Positions 9,053 through 19,722 of a stretch of DNA of 64,000 nt are shown in pieces. The DNA lies in contig NW_008705568.1 in NCBI RefSeq assembly GCF_000186865.1, forward strand, positions 583,513 to 647,512. Reading direction: 5' to 3'. Each line of letters begins with the position of its first letter. Position 1 is the first letter of the stretch. The stretch is from Aureococcus anophagefferens (lineage: Eukaryota; Sar; Pelagophyceae; Pelagomonadales; Pelagomonadaceae). The position numbers and the translations under genes are program-made. Under the pieces are notes generated by a model. That model made no database searches, had not been told where the DNA came from, and saw only the letters and a program-made list of their open reading frames with translations.

Positions 9053-11106
9053 TCACCAGTCGAACTTCTCCTTGCGGAAGGAGATGAAGAACTCGCGCGA
9101 GAACTTCGTGAGCGCGTCGACGACGGGCTGCGCGCCGCCGCAGTAGAGGATCTCCCACCGCGAGAGCCGCGCACCGCACGCGTCGAAGAACGCCTCGCGG
9201 TCGACGTCGACGCCCGCCTCGCCGAAGATGTCGGCGGCGCTCACGGAGTTCTTCGACGACTCGTGGGACTGGGAGAACTCCTCGCGGAGCGAGTCGGGCG
9301 ACTCGCCGTGGACGTCGAACTCGGCGAGCGAGGGCGCGTGGCCCATGGCGTTCGCGTGGGCGTGGACGAAGGCGCCGAGGGCCTCGCGCGAGGGCAGCTC
9401 CGCGGCGACCCGCGCCGCGTCGGCCTCCGACAGGTCCGCGCCGTGGCGCGCCGCGACGGCCGCGAGCGCGTCCGGGCCGACGCCCTTGGCGCCGCCGGCG
9501 AGCACGAAGCGGTCGACGACGTCGTCGCGGCCGTCGGCGCGGAGCGCGGCGCGCACCGCGGCGGCGAAGCGGTCCATGGGCGCGTCGCCGGGCTCGCTCT
9601 GGCGCCGGTGCGCGTCCGACGCCCGGGCCTTGGCCTCCTCCGAGGCCTGGACGGCGTCCTCGGGGAGGCCGGTGCCCGTCTCGATGGCGTGGATGAGGCC
9701 CTGGATCGCCCGGGGCAGGTTCGGACGCTTCGCGAAGACGAGGACCCGCGCCGGGAGGCGGCTCGTGTCGACGCAGAGCTCGCGCTTGCCCGTGTAGTAG
9801 ACGACGGTGTAGCCGTCGTCGTCGAATTCCACCGCGCTGAGGTAGAACTCGACGAGCGACGCGTCCCGGCACATCCACAACAGGTTGCAGCGCCGCGTCT
9901 CCTTGGCGGCCGCGAGGATGTTGATCGCCGGCGTGATGCCGATGCCCGACGCGACCAGCACCAGATTGTCGAAGTTCGACGCCGTCGCGTAGGGGCTCGT
10001 GAAGGGGCCGGTGACGTAGCAGGGGCGCACCGTGTCGAACGTGACCTCCGCGTGGAGCTTGCGCGTCCAGTCGCCGACGGCGGAGACGCACACCGACGAG
10101 TAGCCCGGGTGCTCCGGCGACTGGTAGAGCGAGAAGGCGTGCCACTGGTCCTTGGCGATCCAGGGGATCATCACGTAGACGTAGCCGACGGCGTCCGCGC
10201 GGAAGCCCGGCGGGTTCTCGAAGGAGAGCTGCACGCCGCGCTCCAAGCGATGGAATACAGTCGTCTGATGTGGAACGTGAGGGCGAAGACCTGGTAGAGC
10301 ACGTCGGCGGCGTACACCGCGAGGGCCGGGCCCACGACGTAGGCGACGACCGACTTCGGCGCGTGGAGCGCGACGGCGATGCCCATGGCGAGCGCCCCGG
10401 CCGTGTGGAGGCCCTTGCGCACCTCGTAGCGCACCTTCTTGCGGAGCCGCCCCCAGGCCATGGGCAGCACGACGACGGGCGCGGCGAGCAGCGCGAGCAC
10501 GCCCGTGCGGCCCGTCACGTGCGCGTAGAGGAAACGGGAATCGCCGCGGATCGCCCAGCGCGCGACGTGGCCGACGCCGTGGATCAACGCGCACACGCCG
10601 ACGGCGCGGCCGCACGCCGCGTGGAGCGCGTGGAGGTCGTGGAACGGCACCCAGACGGCCAGACACGACCGGCCGAGGAACGTGCGGAGGCCGTGCGCCT
10701 TCGTGACGAAGAGGAGCACGAGCGACGGGTACATGGCGTAGGCGGATATGCGCGAGAGCGCGAGGCAGGACATCTGGAGCGCGTCCGCGGCGCAGATCGT
10801 CGCGCGGATCTCGCAACCGACGGCGCCCGCGTGTCGCCCGGACGTCTCGACGAGGCCGACGGGTTTCGGCATGAATACGGTGACGATGTTATATAACACG
10901 CATATCGCGGAGACGGCGGCGACGACCGCGAAGGCCCGCCACTCCTCCTTCGCGCTCTCCCTGCCCGAGCGCCTCGAATCGTGCGACGGGCGCCGCGACT
11001 TGCCATGCTCGAGGTCGTCGTGCACCGGCGGACGGGTGGCCGTACTTACCCGGCGCAAGGTTCGATGCCGCTCGACGACGCGCTCGACCAGCGCCCGCGC
11101 CGACAT
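9053..11106 (-). CDS. NADPH oxidase / ferric reductase-family flavocytochrome
   Basis: A 667-aa protein that would move electrons from NADPH through FAD and heme across a membrane, to oxygen or ferric iron. Exon 1 is 10291-11106 and exon 2 is 9053-10240. A 50-bp GT-AG intron (10241-10290) is needed because the frame changes there. Residues about 57-270 hold several membrane spans with the paired heme histidines of the family (FHDLHALHAACGRAVGVCAL, then IHGVGH, then KGLHTAGALAMGIAVALHAP). Exon 2 has the FAD-binding barrel (QWHAFSLYQSPEHPG), the pyridine-nucleotide fold (VASGIGITPAINIL) and the terminal NADPH motif WEILYCGG. An unusual charged helical insert (about residues 430-600) separates the last two. 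No clear EF-hand. Whether it makes superoxide or reduces metal cannot be told from sequence. Confidence 0.8.
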
Positions 11107-11337
11107 TGGGTCTACGCTCCGAGAGGCCGGCGACGAGCCGTTAAAGCAGATGGATTAATTTTTGCCTGGCACTGCTTTTGTTTGGACGATCGCGAAATTC
11201 TGAGGTGCGACGCCGCTCCGCGCCGCCCGACCGCCCGCCGCTCCTCCCGCGACTCCTCCCGGGACCCCTTCGTTTAGAGACGCATCTAGGCGAAATTCAG
11301 GCAGCTGCCTCACGGACGCCTGTGGCAAGCGCCTTAC

Positions 11338-14300
11338 CTACTCGATCGCGCGGCGCGCGGCGCCCGGCGTCTCCGGCGGACTGAAGCCCGGGAATTCTGC
11401 CACCTTGTCCGCGGGCCGGACCTCGTCGTCGCCGTAGAGCCGCGCGCCGGCCTCGACGGCCGTCTCGAGCTTCGCGCGCACCGTCGAGTCGGCGTCCCTC
11501 GGCGGCGGCAACGCGTGGAGGTCGAAGGCGGAGCCGCCGTCGCGGGTCGTGTTGGCGAGGCCGAAGGACGCGAACAGCGCGTTCGCGTGCGTCGTCCGCG
11601 CGGACATGGGCGCGGTCTCGAGCCACCGCTCGTACGCGGCGACGCGCTTTTCCACGTCCTCGAGCGACGCCGCGGACGTGACCAGGTCCGCGAAGTCGAG
11701 CTCGAGCGCGTCCGCGACCTGCTTGAGCCCCAGGCGCACGAGCGCCGTGCCGCGCCACTTCCAGTGGTGCGCGTTCGAATTCTGCGTTCGCGCGTACGTC
11801 GCCTGCTTCGCGGCCTCGTGCACGGCGGGCGCCTCGGGGTAGTACTCGACGATCGCGTCGTCGGCGTGGTCGTGGGCGCGGCAGGCGCCCTGCTCGATGG
11901 CCTCCGTGACCTTCTCCAAAACGGCCGCGTAGGGCGGCTCCCGGCCGACGTCCGTGTCCTTCAGAACGCGGTACCGCGCGGCGATGCCCCGCAGCTTCGC
12001 CGCGACGGCGGGGTCCTTCGCCGCGAGGGCCCGGACGGCCTCGAGATGCTTCGCCTCGTGGGACACCGAGCCCTCGCGCGCGTGCGCCAGTTGCTCCGCG
12101 CCGGACAGGCACTCGTGGCGCAGCTCGTCGGCCAAATCCACGAGCTCGTTGGTGAAGCGCGCGTCCTCGTCGTGCTTGCCGAGCTCGTCGTGGGCCAGCG
12201 TGAGCATCTCGTCGTAGTGCACGTGCGCGACGCCGTGGTCCGCGGCCAACGCGCTCGACAGCTGCTTGACGTGCATGCGCCAAAAAAAAGAGAGCCAGAG
12301 CGCCGCGTGGAGCGGCGCGAAGGCGGCGGCGTAGGCTCGCCACGTCGCCACGGACGGCGCCGCCGCGAAGGCCGCGCAGGCGCGGTGGTAGCGGCGGCCC
12401 GCGTCGTCGACGGCGTCGTGGTACTGCCGGCACTCGGCCAAGCCGACGTTCTGGAACGCGCGGAGCGTGTCCTCGATGGGCACGAACTTGTCGGCGACGA
12501 CGCCGTCCTCGAAGATCCGGAAGTCGCCGCAGAAGACGTCCGGCTTCGGGGCGTTCGCGCCCAGGGCCGCCTCGAGGAGCGCGGCGCGCGCGGGATACAC
12601 CGAGGTCCGCAGCGCCGCGAACCACGGCGACAGCGGCGAGTTCGGGTTGTGGATCCAGACGTCGTCGTCGGCGAAGCGGCAGCGGCCGTAGGACTTGAGG
12701 AAGGCCAAGACGTCCGAGTCCTTCTTCGGCGGCGTCGGCGCCTGGACTCGGAACTCGCCCTCGAGCTCGAAGCGGCTCGCGGAGTGGAGCTCGAGGTGGC
12801 CCGCGTAGACGGCCTTGGTCAGGCCGTCGAGCGTGACGGGCCGCCCGTCGAGCTTCGCGAGCTTGTCGACGACGCCCGGGACGCCGCAGAGCACCGCGAG
12901 GCGCCGCTCGCGGCCGATCAACATGGGATGCGCCGTCGGGCTGCCGTCCTCCGTGACGATGCCGCGGAGCGACGTCAGGTACTGGTTCCAGTAGTTCGAC
13001 GTCTTCGCCGTGACGACGACGTCGTCGGGCCGAATCGACGCCTTGCCGCTGATGAGATCCTCGAAGTTGCGGATCACGCGGCACGTGCCCGCGACCGCCC
13101 CGAGGAGCGAGTAGCTCCCCTTGGCGACGACGCGGCTCCGCGCGGCGCGCCGGTCCACGGTGAGGATCTCCTTCGCGCCGAGCGCGACGACGGGCCGCGA
13201 CTGGAGGTGGAGCACCGTGTCCGCGCCGCTGACGGCGAACTCCGTGTCGACGTCGTCGTAGCCGAAGAGCTGCTCGTAGACGGCCCGCACCTTGAGCGTC
13301 GCCGCCGCGACGCGCCGCGCCGTGTCCAGGTCCATGCAGAAGCGCGCGCGCCGCCGCTCCTCCACGGCGACTTTGTCGCAGCCGGACGCGCCCCTCCTGG
13401 GCACGTACTCGCACTTCTTGCTCCCGAGCACGCGCTTGATGCACGCCAGCTTACTGCGGTCGAAGAGCCACTCGTCGGACGTGACCTCGCCGGAGACGAC
13501 GGCCTCGCCGAGGCCGTAGGACGCGGCGACCTGCGCCGCCGGGAAGCCCGTGTTCAGCTCGACGGAGAACGCGGTGCCCGCGACCGTCGACTCGACCATG
13601 TCCTGGACGACGACGGCCATGACCGTGCCCGCGTGGGGCACGCCGTGCCGGTGGCGGTATTCGACGGCGCGGTCCGTGAAGGCCGACGCCCAGCACGCCT
13701 TGACGCTCGCGACGACGGCGCCGAGGCCCCGCTGGTAGAGGAACCTGGGCAGCACAAGAGTGATTCAACGTCGCTTCAACGTGAGTGTTCCGCGCGCGCG
13801 CGTTCCGGAAAAAGCATCCACGCTTCGAGACCGTTCCGAGAGATGATCGCTCGTCCAAAAATCAGCCGAAACGAGTGGAAAACAACCGAGATAGGAGCCT
13901 GTGAAGTTGGGAATTTCGCTCTCTTGTGCTGCCCTGAGAGGAACGTGTCGTGCTGCCCCGCGAAGGACGCCTCGGCGCCGTCCTCCGACGTCGCCGACGA
14001 CCGCACGGCGACGGGCCGCTCCGCCAGGCTCGCCGCGGCGAGCGCGGCGCCGACCGCGGCCTCGGCGGCGTCGGAGAGCGGCGACGCCGCGATGTGCGCG
14101 CGAAGTTCGGCGGCCTTGGCGAAGAGCTCGGCCATGCCGTTGGCCTCGGCCGCGTTCTCCAGCTCCGACCGCTTCGACGGCGACCCGGCGCTCGGGCGGA
14201 AGCCGTCGCTGAGGGCCTGGAGCCCCGCGAGCAGCGCCTCCGACTCGGCCGTCGAAAAGTGCGCGCGGTAGGCCGCGGTCGTGACGCAGAAGAAGGTCGG

Positions 14301-14558
14301 CACGGCGACGCCGGCGATGGCGTTGAGGATGGCGAGGGACGAGCCCTTGCCGCCCGTCAGCGCCGTCTCCGTCGCCAGCACCTCGCCGGCGCCGAGGACG
14401 AAGGCGGACCGGTCGCCCGCGCCGGCGCTGAGCTGCGCCACGACCTCCGGCTTCAGCAGCGACGGCTCCATGGTCTTGAGCGTCTCGACGCAGCTCGACA
14501 CGCAGGTCTCGTGCGTGTCCAGCGACTTGCGCACGCTCATGCCCCGCGCGAGCGCCAT
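11338..14558 (-). CDS. PEP-synthase-like / dikinase-family enzyme with ATP-grasp and phosphohistidine swivel domains
   Basis: A 1,006-aa protein. Exon 1 is 13945-14558 and exon 2 is 11338-13744, joined across an introner intron (13745-13944) to give GQHDTFLYQRGLGAV. The N-terminal half is the ATP-grasp domain of PEP synthase and PPDK: GGKGSSLAIL, VAVRSSATSEDGAEASFAGQ, and DTEFAVSGADTVLHLQSRPV. It is followed by a phosphohistidine swivel domain, GIVTEDGSPTAHPMLIGRER, with the acceptor His in TAH. The last 550 residues do not show the usual pyruvate-binding TIM barrel and look helical, so the second substrate is uncertain; rifampicin-phosphotransferase-type or other dikinases are alternatives. 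The next ATG is at 14540. The start lies 97 bp from the divergent phosphatase gene. Confidence 0.72.
13745..13936 (-). mobile_element. Introner element, family A (copy in the dikinase gene)
   Basis: A 192-bp element with 16-bp inverted ends (CTGGGCAGCACAAGAG / CTCTTGTGCTGCCCTG) flanked by the 8-bp duplication AGAGGAAC (13737-13744 and 13937-13944). On the gene strand the right-hand duplication GTTCCTCT supplies the GT donor and the inverted repeat supplies the CCCAG acceptor. The intron is 13745-13944 (200 bp), and its removal restores the frame exactly. The strand given is the one where the shared core GGCTGATTTTTGGACGA is read. It has no coding capacity. Confidence 0.93.
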
Positions 14559-14655
14559 GCTCGGGCAGCTCGTGGACAGGTAAAACGCGGGGCTGCCCGG
14601 CGTTGAAGAACGCTTGCCTTCCTCACCATCGGCCCGGCAGCCCAAGTTCTTCGCA

Positions 14656-15518
14656 ATGGGAGCAAAGGGCGGCCTCGCGCTGGCCGCCGCGGCCGCCGCC
14701 GGCGCGGCGCTCTACGCCCTCTACCGGAAGCGGCGCGCGGCTCAGGAGGCGGAGCGGCTGCGGTACAACTTCGCGCCGGCGAGCGCCCTCGACGCCGCGG
14801 CCTTCGGGAGCCTGCGGCCGGGCCTCCAGAGCAACACGGGCGAGGCCGCGGGCTGCGTGTCCGACGCCGAGGTCGCCGCGTGGGTGGCCTTCGTCAAAGG
14901 CCGGGGCATCACGCGCGTCCTGTCCTTCTTGGGCGACGACGAGGCCGCGTGGTACGCGTCGGACGTCGACGGGGCCATGGCGTCCGCGTTCGGGTCCGGC
15001 AACTACCTGCGCCAGAGCGTCCACGCCGACGGCGCCTACGCGGCGGCCAAGGCCTTCGTCGACGCCGCCGCCGCGGACCCGAACGCGAAGATCCTCTTCC
15101 ACTGCTCCGGCGGCGTGAATCGGACGTCGATGGGCATGGCCATGTGGCTCGGCGCGAAGCACAGGGCAGGACAAGGGTGATTCAACGTCTCTTCAACGTG
15201 ATTGTTCCACGCGCGCGCGTTCTGGAAAAAACATCCACGCTTCGAGACCGTTCCGAGAGATGATCGCTCGTCCAAAAATCAGCCGAAACGAGTGGAAAAT
15301 GGCCGAGAGAGGAGCCTTTGAAGGTGGGAATTTCGCACTCTTGTCCTGCCCAGGCGAAGCACGGCCTGTCGCCATCGGCCGCCGAGGACGCCATCAAAGC
15401 CGCGGCGGCGGCCCACGGCACGACGCGCAAGCCGAGCGCGGCGAAGCTCGAGACGTTCATGACCGCGGGCAAGCTGCCCCTCAAGACGAAGAAGCCCCGC
15501 GACGTCGCCAACCACTAG
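14656..15518 (+). CDS. Membrane-anchored dual-specificity/tyrosine phosphatase-like protein
   Basis: A 220-aa protein. Exon 1 is 14656-15153 and exon 2 is 15354-15518, joined across a 200-bp introner intron with a GC donor, giving MAMWLGAKHGLSPS. The N-terminus has a membrane span (GLALAAAAAAGAALYALY) followed by a basic stretch, so the catalytic domain is anchored. The signature ILFHCSGGVNRTSMG contains the Cys-x5-Arg phosphate loop of the cysteine-based phosphatases near residue 150. The conserved aspartate lies upstream in a region with several candidates, so I cannot name it. The compact size fits an atypical dual-specificity phosphatase. The ATG at 14656 was chosen because it places the membrane span at the extreme N-terminus. 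Confidence 0.78.
15162..15353 (-). mobile_element. Introner element, family A (copy in the phosphatase gene)
   Basis: A 192-bp element, ends CAGGGCAGGACAAG and CTTGTCCTGCCCAG, with exact 8-bp duplication GCGAAGCA at 15154-15161 and 15354-15361. The intron runs 15154-15353 with a GC donor taken from the left duplication and AG from the element. Relative to transcription it lies in the orientation opposite to the other four family A copies, yet it still ends in CCCAG on the 3' side. Confidence 0.93.
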
Positions 15519-15632
15519 GCCTCGCGGAAGCTAGAGGACGGCGCGGGGGACGTTCGGAGCGAGGGGAATCGGGGGGTCGTCGTTGCCGGCGCGCGGCGCC
15601 CTCGGGCGCCGCCGCCGACGAAACCCCCTTGC

Positions 15633-16475
15633 TCACCGCATGTAGGTCGGGTCGTCGCCGATGACGACGGACGTGGCGAGGAGCTTGATTTTGAGGTCCT
15701 GGGCGGCCTTGGCGTCGTGCTTCATCTCGCCGAGGCGCGCGGGCGTGATCTCGCCGTTCTTCATGGACCGCTGGGCGTCGGTCTCGTACTGGACGACCTC
15801 GTTGCCAAAGTTGAAGTGCTCCTTGCGCAGGTCGGCCTTGACCTCCTTGATGAGCGTGCCCTGCGCCGCGAGCGCGGACTCGGACTCGTACTTGAAGGAC
15901 GTCGCGGACGTCGTCGAGTAGTTGAGCACGTCGTTGCCCAACACAAAATTGTGGCCGCTGAGCTCGGCCTTGAGCTTCTTGGCCTGGGCGCGCATGTTCG
16001 ACGTGCCCTGCTTGGACGCGGCGTCCATGTCCATGTCCATGGAGTCGCGCGCCGTCGTCCGGTACGTCATCTCGTCGCTCCCGAAGTAGCAGGACGACTT
16101 CTTCGTCGTGTCGGCGTTGAGCACGCCGATGAACTCGTGCATGCGGCCCGTGGGGTCCTCCTGGGTCGCGTTCGTCGTCCACTTGACGTCGTCGTTGCCG
16201 AGCACGAAGTGCGTCGCCGTGAGCGTCTTCTTCATCGCCTTGCCGTCGATGGCGCCGCCGCGGTCCTGCTTCCGCAGGATGTCCTTCTGGCGGCTCTGGG
16301 CGTCGGTCTGGTAGTTCATCTCGTCGAAGCCGAAGACGATGGACGTCTGCGTGTTGCCGAGCTTGCGCTCGCGCAGCTTCTCGCAGACCGTCTTCCGGTC
16401 GTCGACCTCGTGGAGCCGCGACGCGACGCGCTCCATGTCGCGGGCCATGGTCGTCTCGAAGCGGCGGCCGGCCAT
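15633..16475 (-). CDS. Repeat protein with Phe-Gly-Asp/Tyr-Thr motifs, possibly ciliary
   Basis: A 280-aa protein built from about five copies of a short pattern spaced 40-50 residues: SIVFGFDEMNYQTDAQ, HFVLGNDDVKWTTNA, CYFGSDEMTYRTTA, NFVLGNDVLNYSTTSA and HFNFGNEVVQYETDAQ. The shared shape is Phe-x-(Phe/Leu)-Gly-x-(Asp/Asn)-x4-(Tyr/Trp)-x-Thr. I associate motifs of this type with axonemal or microtubule-associated proteins of protists, but that is recollection and not proof. No membrane span or enzyme motif. It is divergent from the EF-hand/FYVE-like gene, with 198 bp between starts. Confidence 0.6.
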   Translation of the reverse strand: MAGRRFETTMARDMERVASRLHEVDDRKTVCEKLRERKLGNTQTSIVFGFDEMNYQTDAQSRQKDILRKQDRGGAIDGKAMKKTLTATHFVLGNDDVKWTTNATQEDPTGRMHEFIGVLNADTTKKSSCYFGSDEMTYRTTARDSMDMDMDAASKQGTSNMRAQAKKLKAELSGHNFVLGNDVLNYSTTSATSFKYESESALAAQGTLIKEVKADLRKEHFNFGNEVVQYETDAQRSMKNGEITPARLGEMKHDAKAAQDLKIKLLATSVVIGDDPTYMR

Positions 16476-16673
16476 CTTCGTCGGGCGGACCGCGGGGCCG
16501 GGGGCGCTTCCGGGGCCGTGCGACGCCTACCACCAGCGTTACTCCACAAGCACCAGGGCTGCCCGATCGGCCTACATGTATCGAGCTGCAACTCGCTTCA
16601 TCGTTCTCGTCGCGCACCTCGATCGAGACATCGATCGACTTTTTGCCGGTCCTCGACGTGTCCTGACGCCGCG

Positions 16674-18350
16674 ATGGAGGCGTCCGCCGCGCCGCCACCG
16701 GCGCCGGCGCGGCCGCCGGGGCCCGCCGCGCCGCCACCGGCGCCGGCGCGGCCGCCCCGGCGGCCGCAGGTGCTCAAGGGCTGCCTCGCGCTCGCCGGCG
16801 CCGCGGCGCTCGGCGGCCTCGCGGCCTACGCCGTGGCGACGAGTCGGCACCCCTCGGACGCCGCGGGCGTCGGGGACGGCGCGACGTCCGACGCCGAGGC
16901 GTCCCTCTTCTTCGACAGTTTAGATAGTGATGCCGACGGGCAGATCGAGCGCGACGAGCTCGAGTCCTACGTCGGCGGCGCCATCGGCGGCCACGTGCTC
17001 GACAGCGCCGCGGAGATCGCCGACGGCGTCGCGTCGATCTTCGAGAACGCGGACGCGGACGCGGACGCCCAGCTCAGCGCGACGGACATGCGCGCCTACT
17101 GGAAGGCCCTGGGGAGTTTGTTATCCGTGCGCGAGGTCGCCGCGTGGGTCGAGCACGCGGTGCAGCTGCCGCGCGACATCGCGGACAAATTCGTCGACGC
17201 CGGCGTCTCGGGCTACGACTTCGCGGAGCTCGCGCGCGACGTCTCCGAGCGGGGCGCCCTCAAGACGGAGGTCGGCGTGCGCACGCAGCGGCAGCGCGCG
17301 ACGCTCGCCCGGGCCATGCGCATGCGGCTCACGGGCGTGGGCGATCCGCCGGCGTCGCCCGCGCCGCTGTCCATACTGGGCGGCGCCAAGTGCACGTCGG
17401 CGCACCTGGCCTGGACGGCGGCGGACGGCGGCGGCTTCCCGACGCACAAGTACGTGCTGGAGCGGCGCGCGAAGCGGGAGGGCATGGCCTGGGAGGTCGT
17501 GGGCGACGGCTACTTCCACGAGTTCAGGGACGAGCGGTTGAGGCCGGGCGTCGGCTACGACTACCGCGTGGCCGCCTGGAACGCCATCGGCCGCGGGCCC
17601 TACGCAACGGCGTCGGCGTCGTCCGCCCAGCGCGAGGCCTGCGACCCCCTCGAGTACCTCGGCGCGATGGCTTTAGCACCTCTCTTCTCGCTGCTCCGGT
17701 CCGCGGTGTTTCTCGGGCAGCTGCTCCTGAGCGGCATCGTGCTGTTCCTCGCGGCGCTGCGCCTCGTCGACGCGGGCGCGGGGGACGCGGACTACCACCC
17801 CGTGTTCCGCGCGCTGTGGACGCTGTGCCGCGTCGTGACGGACTACGTGCCCTTCGCGCGGGACCTGCTGTTATTGGTGGACCCGGCGCTCGGCCGCGTC
17901 GAGGTCCCGGAGTTGAGGGAGCGGCGGACGCCGGGCGAGAGCGACCACGCCCTCGTGGGCACGTCGCCCGCGACGCTGCCGCCGGAGATGTCGGCGCCCG
18001 CGCGGCGCGCGTCGTCGCTGAACCGGCGGAGCCGGAGCCCGCCGCTCACGCGGTCGTCGTCCGCGGGCTCGCTGGGCGACGACCGCGAGCGGCCGTCGGA
18101 CGCGGCGTGCTCCCAGTGCGGCAAGCCCTTCATCACGGGCTACCGCACGCGCCACTACTGCTACGTCTGCGCGGCGTCCTTCTGCAAGCGCTGCGGCGTC
18201 GTCAAGCACTCGAACATGGTCACGTGCCCCGTGGGCGCGCGCTGCGCCTGCGCGCGCTGCGCGCACGACCAGCCGGCCCTGGGCCGACTGCCGAGCCGGA
18301 GCCCGGAGCCGCCGACGCGCGAGCTCGCGGGCGGCGCGCCCGTGCGATAG
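16674..18350 (+). CDS. Membrane protein with EF-hands, SAM, fibronectin type III and FYVE-like zinc finger
   Basis: A 558-aa protein. A Pro/Ala-rich N-terminus leads into a membrane span at about residues 33-52. Two EF-hand loops follow (DSDADGQIERDE near 80, DADADAQLSATD near 125), each with acidic residues at the calcium-ligand positions. Residues about 160-205 look like a SAM domain (DIADKFVDAGVSGYDFAELA). Residues about 232-320 are a fibronectin type III module ending GYDYRVAAWNAIGRGPYA. A hydrophobic hairpin lies at about 335-370. A Ser/Arg-rich linker leads to a cysteine cluster CSQCGKPF, HYCYVCAASFCKRCG that resembles a FYVE/PHD-type zinc finger near 478-528. I infer calcium-responsive membrane tethering. 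I do not recognise a named family with this order of domains. Confidence 0.72.
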   Translation: MEASAAPPPAPARPPGPAAPPPAPARPPRRPQVLKGCLALAGAAALGGLAAYAVATSRHPSDAAGVGDGATSDAEASLFFDSLDSDADGQIERDELESYVGGAIGGHVLDSAAEIADGVASIFENADADADAQLSATDMRAYWKALGSLLSVREVAAWVEHAVQLPRDIADKFVDAGVSGYDFAELARDVSERGALKTEVGVRTQRQRATLARAMRMRLTGVGDPPASPAPLSILGGAKCTSAHLAWTAADGGGFPTHKYVLERRAKREGMAWEVVGDGYFHEFRDERLRPGVGYDYRVAAWNAIGRGPYATASASSAQREACDPLEYLGAMALAPLFSLLRSAVFLGQLLLSGIVLFLAALRLVDAGAGDADYHPVFRALWTLCRVVTDYVPFARDLLLLVDPALGRVEVPELRERRTPGESDHALVGTSPATLPPEMSAPARRASSLNRRSRSPPLTRSSSAGSLGDDRERPSDAACSQCGKPFITGYRTRHYCYVCAASFCKRCGVVKHSNMVTCPVGARCACARCAHDQPALGRLPSRSPEPPTRELAGGAPVR

Positions 18351-18380
18351 CGCGCGTAAGCCGGGTAGTACGGGCGCGCG

Positions 18381-19722
18381 CTAGGGCCGCCGCGACGCGG
18401 CGACGGCGTCGCTCGCGAACATGAGGCTGCAGGCGAGCGTGAGCGCGCCCGGCGGCGCCTTGGCGACGCCCGCGGCGGTGCCGTTGATGGCGAAGGCGAC
18501 GCTGCCCGCGTCGCGGTCCACGACGAGCGAGACGACGTCGCCCGCGGCGAGCGCGGGGCGGTCCGCGGCCGCGGCCGCGCGGCGGACGTCGAGCCCCCGC
18601 GCGCCGCACGCGCTACACGTCGGCCGCGCGCGCGCGTCGCCGCCGCAGGCCGCGCAGCGCGCCGTCGAGAAGAGGCCCAGGCCGTCGAAGGGCGCCTCGC
18701 GGTCGAGCGCGGGGCCCTTGGCGACCAAGGCCGCCGTCTCCAATTCGAGGCCTAAAACCTGTGTGCAAATCAACCAGTGAGCTGGGACGTCGGGGCCAAA
18801 CTTGAGAATTCTCTAGCTCGGTCAAATCGAAGTCGATTCGGCTGATTTTTGGACGAATCGATTGCTCTTAGCGAGTTCTCGAAGCACGGCGGAAGTGCTC
18901 GTGTCAAAACATTCGCATACGCGCACATTGAAGTCGGGTTGAAGATTTGATTTGCACACAGCCTAAGACCCAGTCGTTCAGCTCGTTGACGCGCGCGTCC
19001 TCGCCGACGACGCCGACGGCGACGGCGCCGCCCGTGAGCTTGAGCACGGCGACGTCGTAGGCGACGGCGCCGGACGCGACCTCCTCGTCGAGGACGACGG
19101 CCCGGAAGTTGTGCCAACGGCTCGACGGGTGGCGCCGCGCGATTCCGTCGGGCTCGAAGACGACGTGCGGGTTCCGCCGCTTCCAGGCCACGGGGCCGGA
19201 CGCGACGAAGGCGTGGGGCGTCGGGTGCGACACGTAGCAGCACGTGCCCGTCGCCGCGCGCCGCGCGACGCCCGGGGGCGCGCGGCGCCACGCGAGCGAC
19301 GGGGACGGCGGGGTGTTCCCCGCGAAGGCCGCGCCGAGGGCGTCGCCGCCGACGGCGTAGTCGACGACGTGGTCGACGACCTCCGCCGGCGCGTCGCGCC
19401 GGAGCTTCGATTTGGCCGCCGCGCCGACGAGCGCGGCGGCGCGCGCGCGCGCCGCGGCGACGCGCTTCGCGACGCGGTCGCCGCCCGCGGGCGCGGGCGC
19501 CGGCGCGTCGCGCCGCCGCTCGTCCGCGGACCGCCGCTGCTCGTAGGAGAAGTTCGACAGGTCCCAGCCCGTGGCGCCGAAGAGCGTCGGGCGCAATAAG
19601 AACTCGTCGTCGTCGTAGGTGTGGGCGTAGTGCTCCGGGTTCTCGGCACCGTCTTCGCCCGCCTCCCGCGACCGCTCCAGCGCGGCGAGGCGCCGCTCCA
19701 AGGCCTCCTGCGCTTCGGCCAT
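18381..19722 (-). CDS. SPRY-domain protein with an inserted zinc ribbon
   Basis: A 376-aa protein. Exon 1 is 18970-19722 and exon 2 is 18381-18758, joined across an introner intron to read NDWVLGLELETAALVAK. The N-terminus is a charged helix rich in Arg, Glu and Ala. The middle and C-terminal part form a SPRY/B30.2-like fold: VVFEPDG, FRAVVLDEEVASGAVAYDV, GVVGEDARVNE, then GDVVSLVVDRDAGSVAFAIN. Between the SPRY strands sits CAACGGDARARPTCSACG, two Cys-x2-Cys pairs typical of a small zinc ribbon. SPRY modules bind protein partners; the partner is unknown. The start at 19722 is the first ATG. Confidence 0.68.
18759..18961 (+). mobile_element. Introner element, family B (copy in the SPRY gene)
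   Basis: A 203-bp element with perfect 15-bp inverted ends (CTGTGTGCAAATCAA / TTGATTTGCACACAG). Flanks CCTAAAAC (18751-18758) and CCTAAGAC (18962-18969) are an 8-bp target duplication with one change. The intron is 18759-18969 (211 bp), GT-AG on the minus strand. Its middle contains CGGCTGATTTTTGGACGA, shared with family A. Confidence 0.92.

Noticed and set aside
10171..10290. Reading through the oxidase exon 1 without an intron
   Set aside because: It leaves the family sequence and stops; a 50-bp GT-AG intron rejoins the FAD-binding domain in frame.
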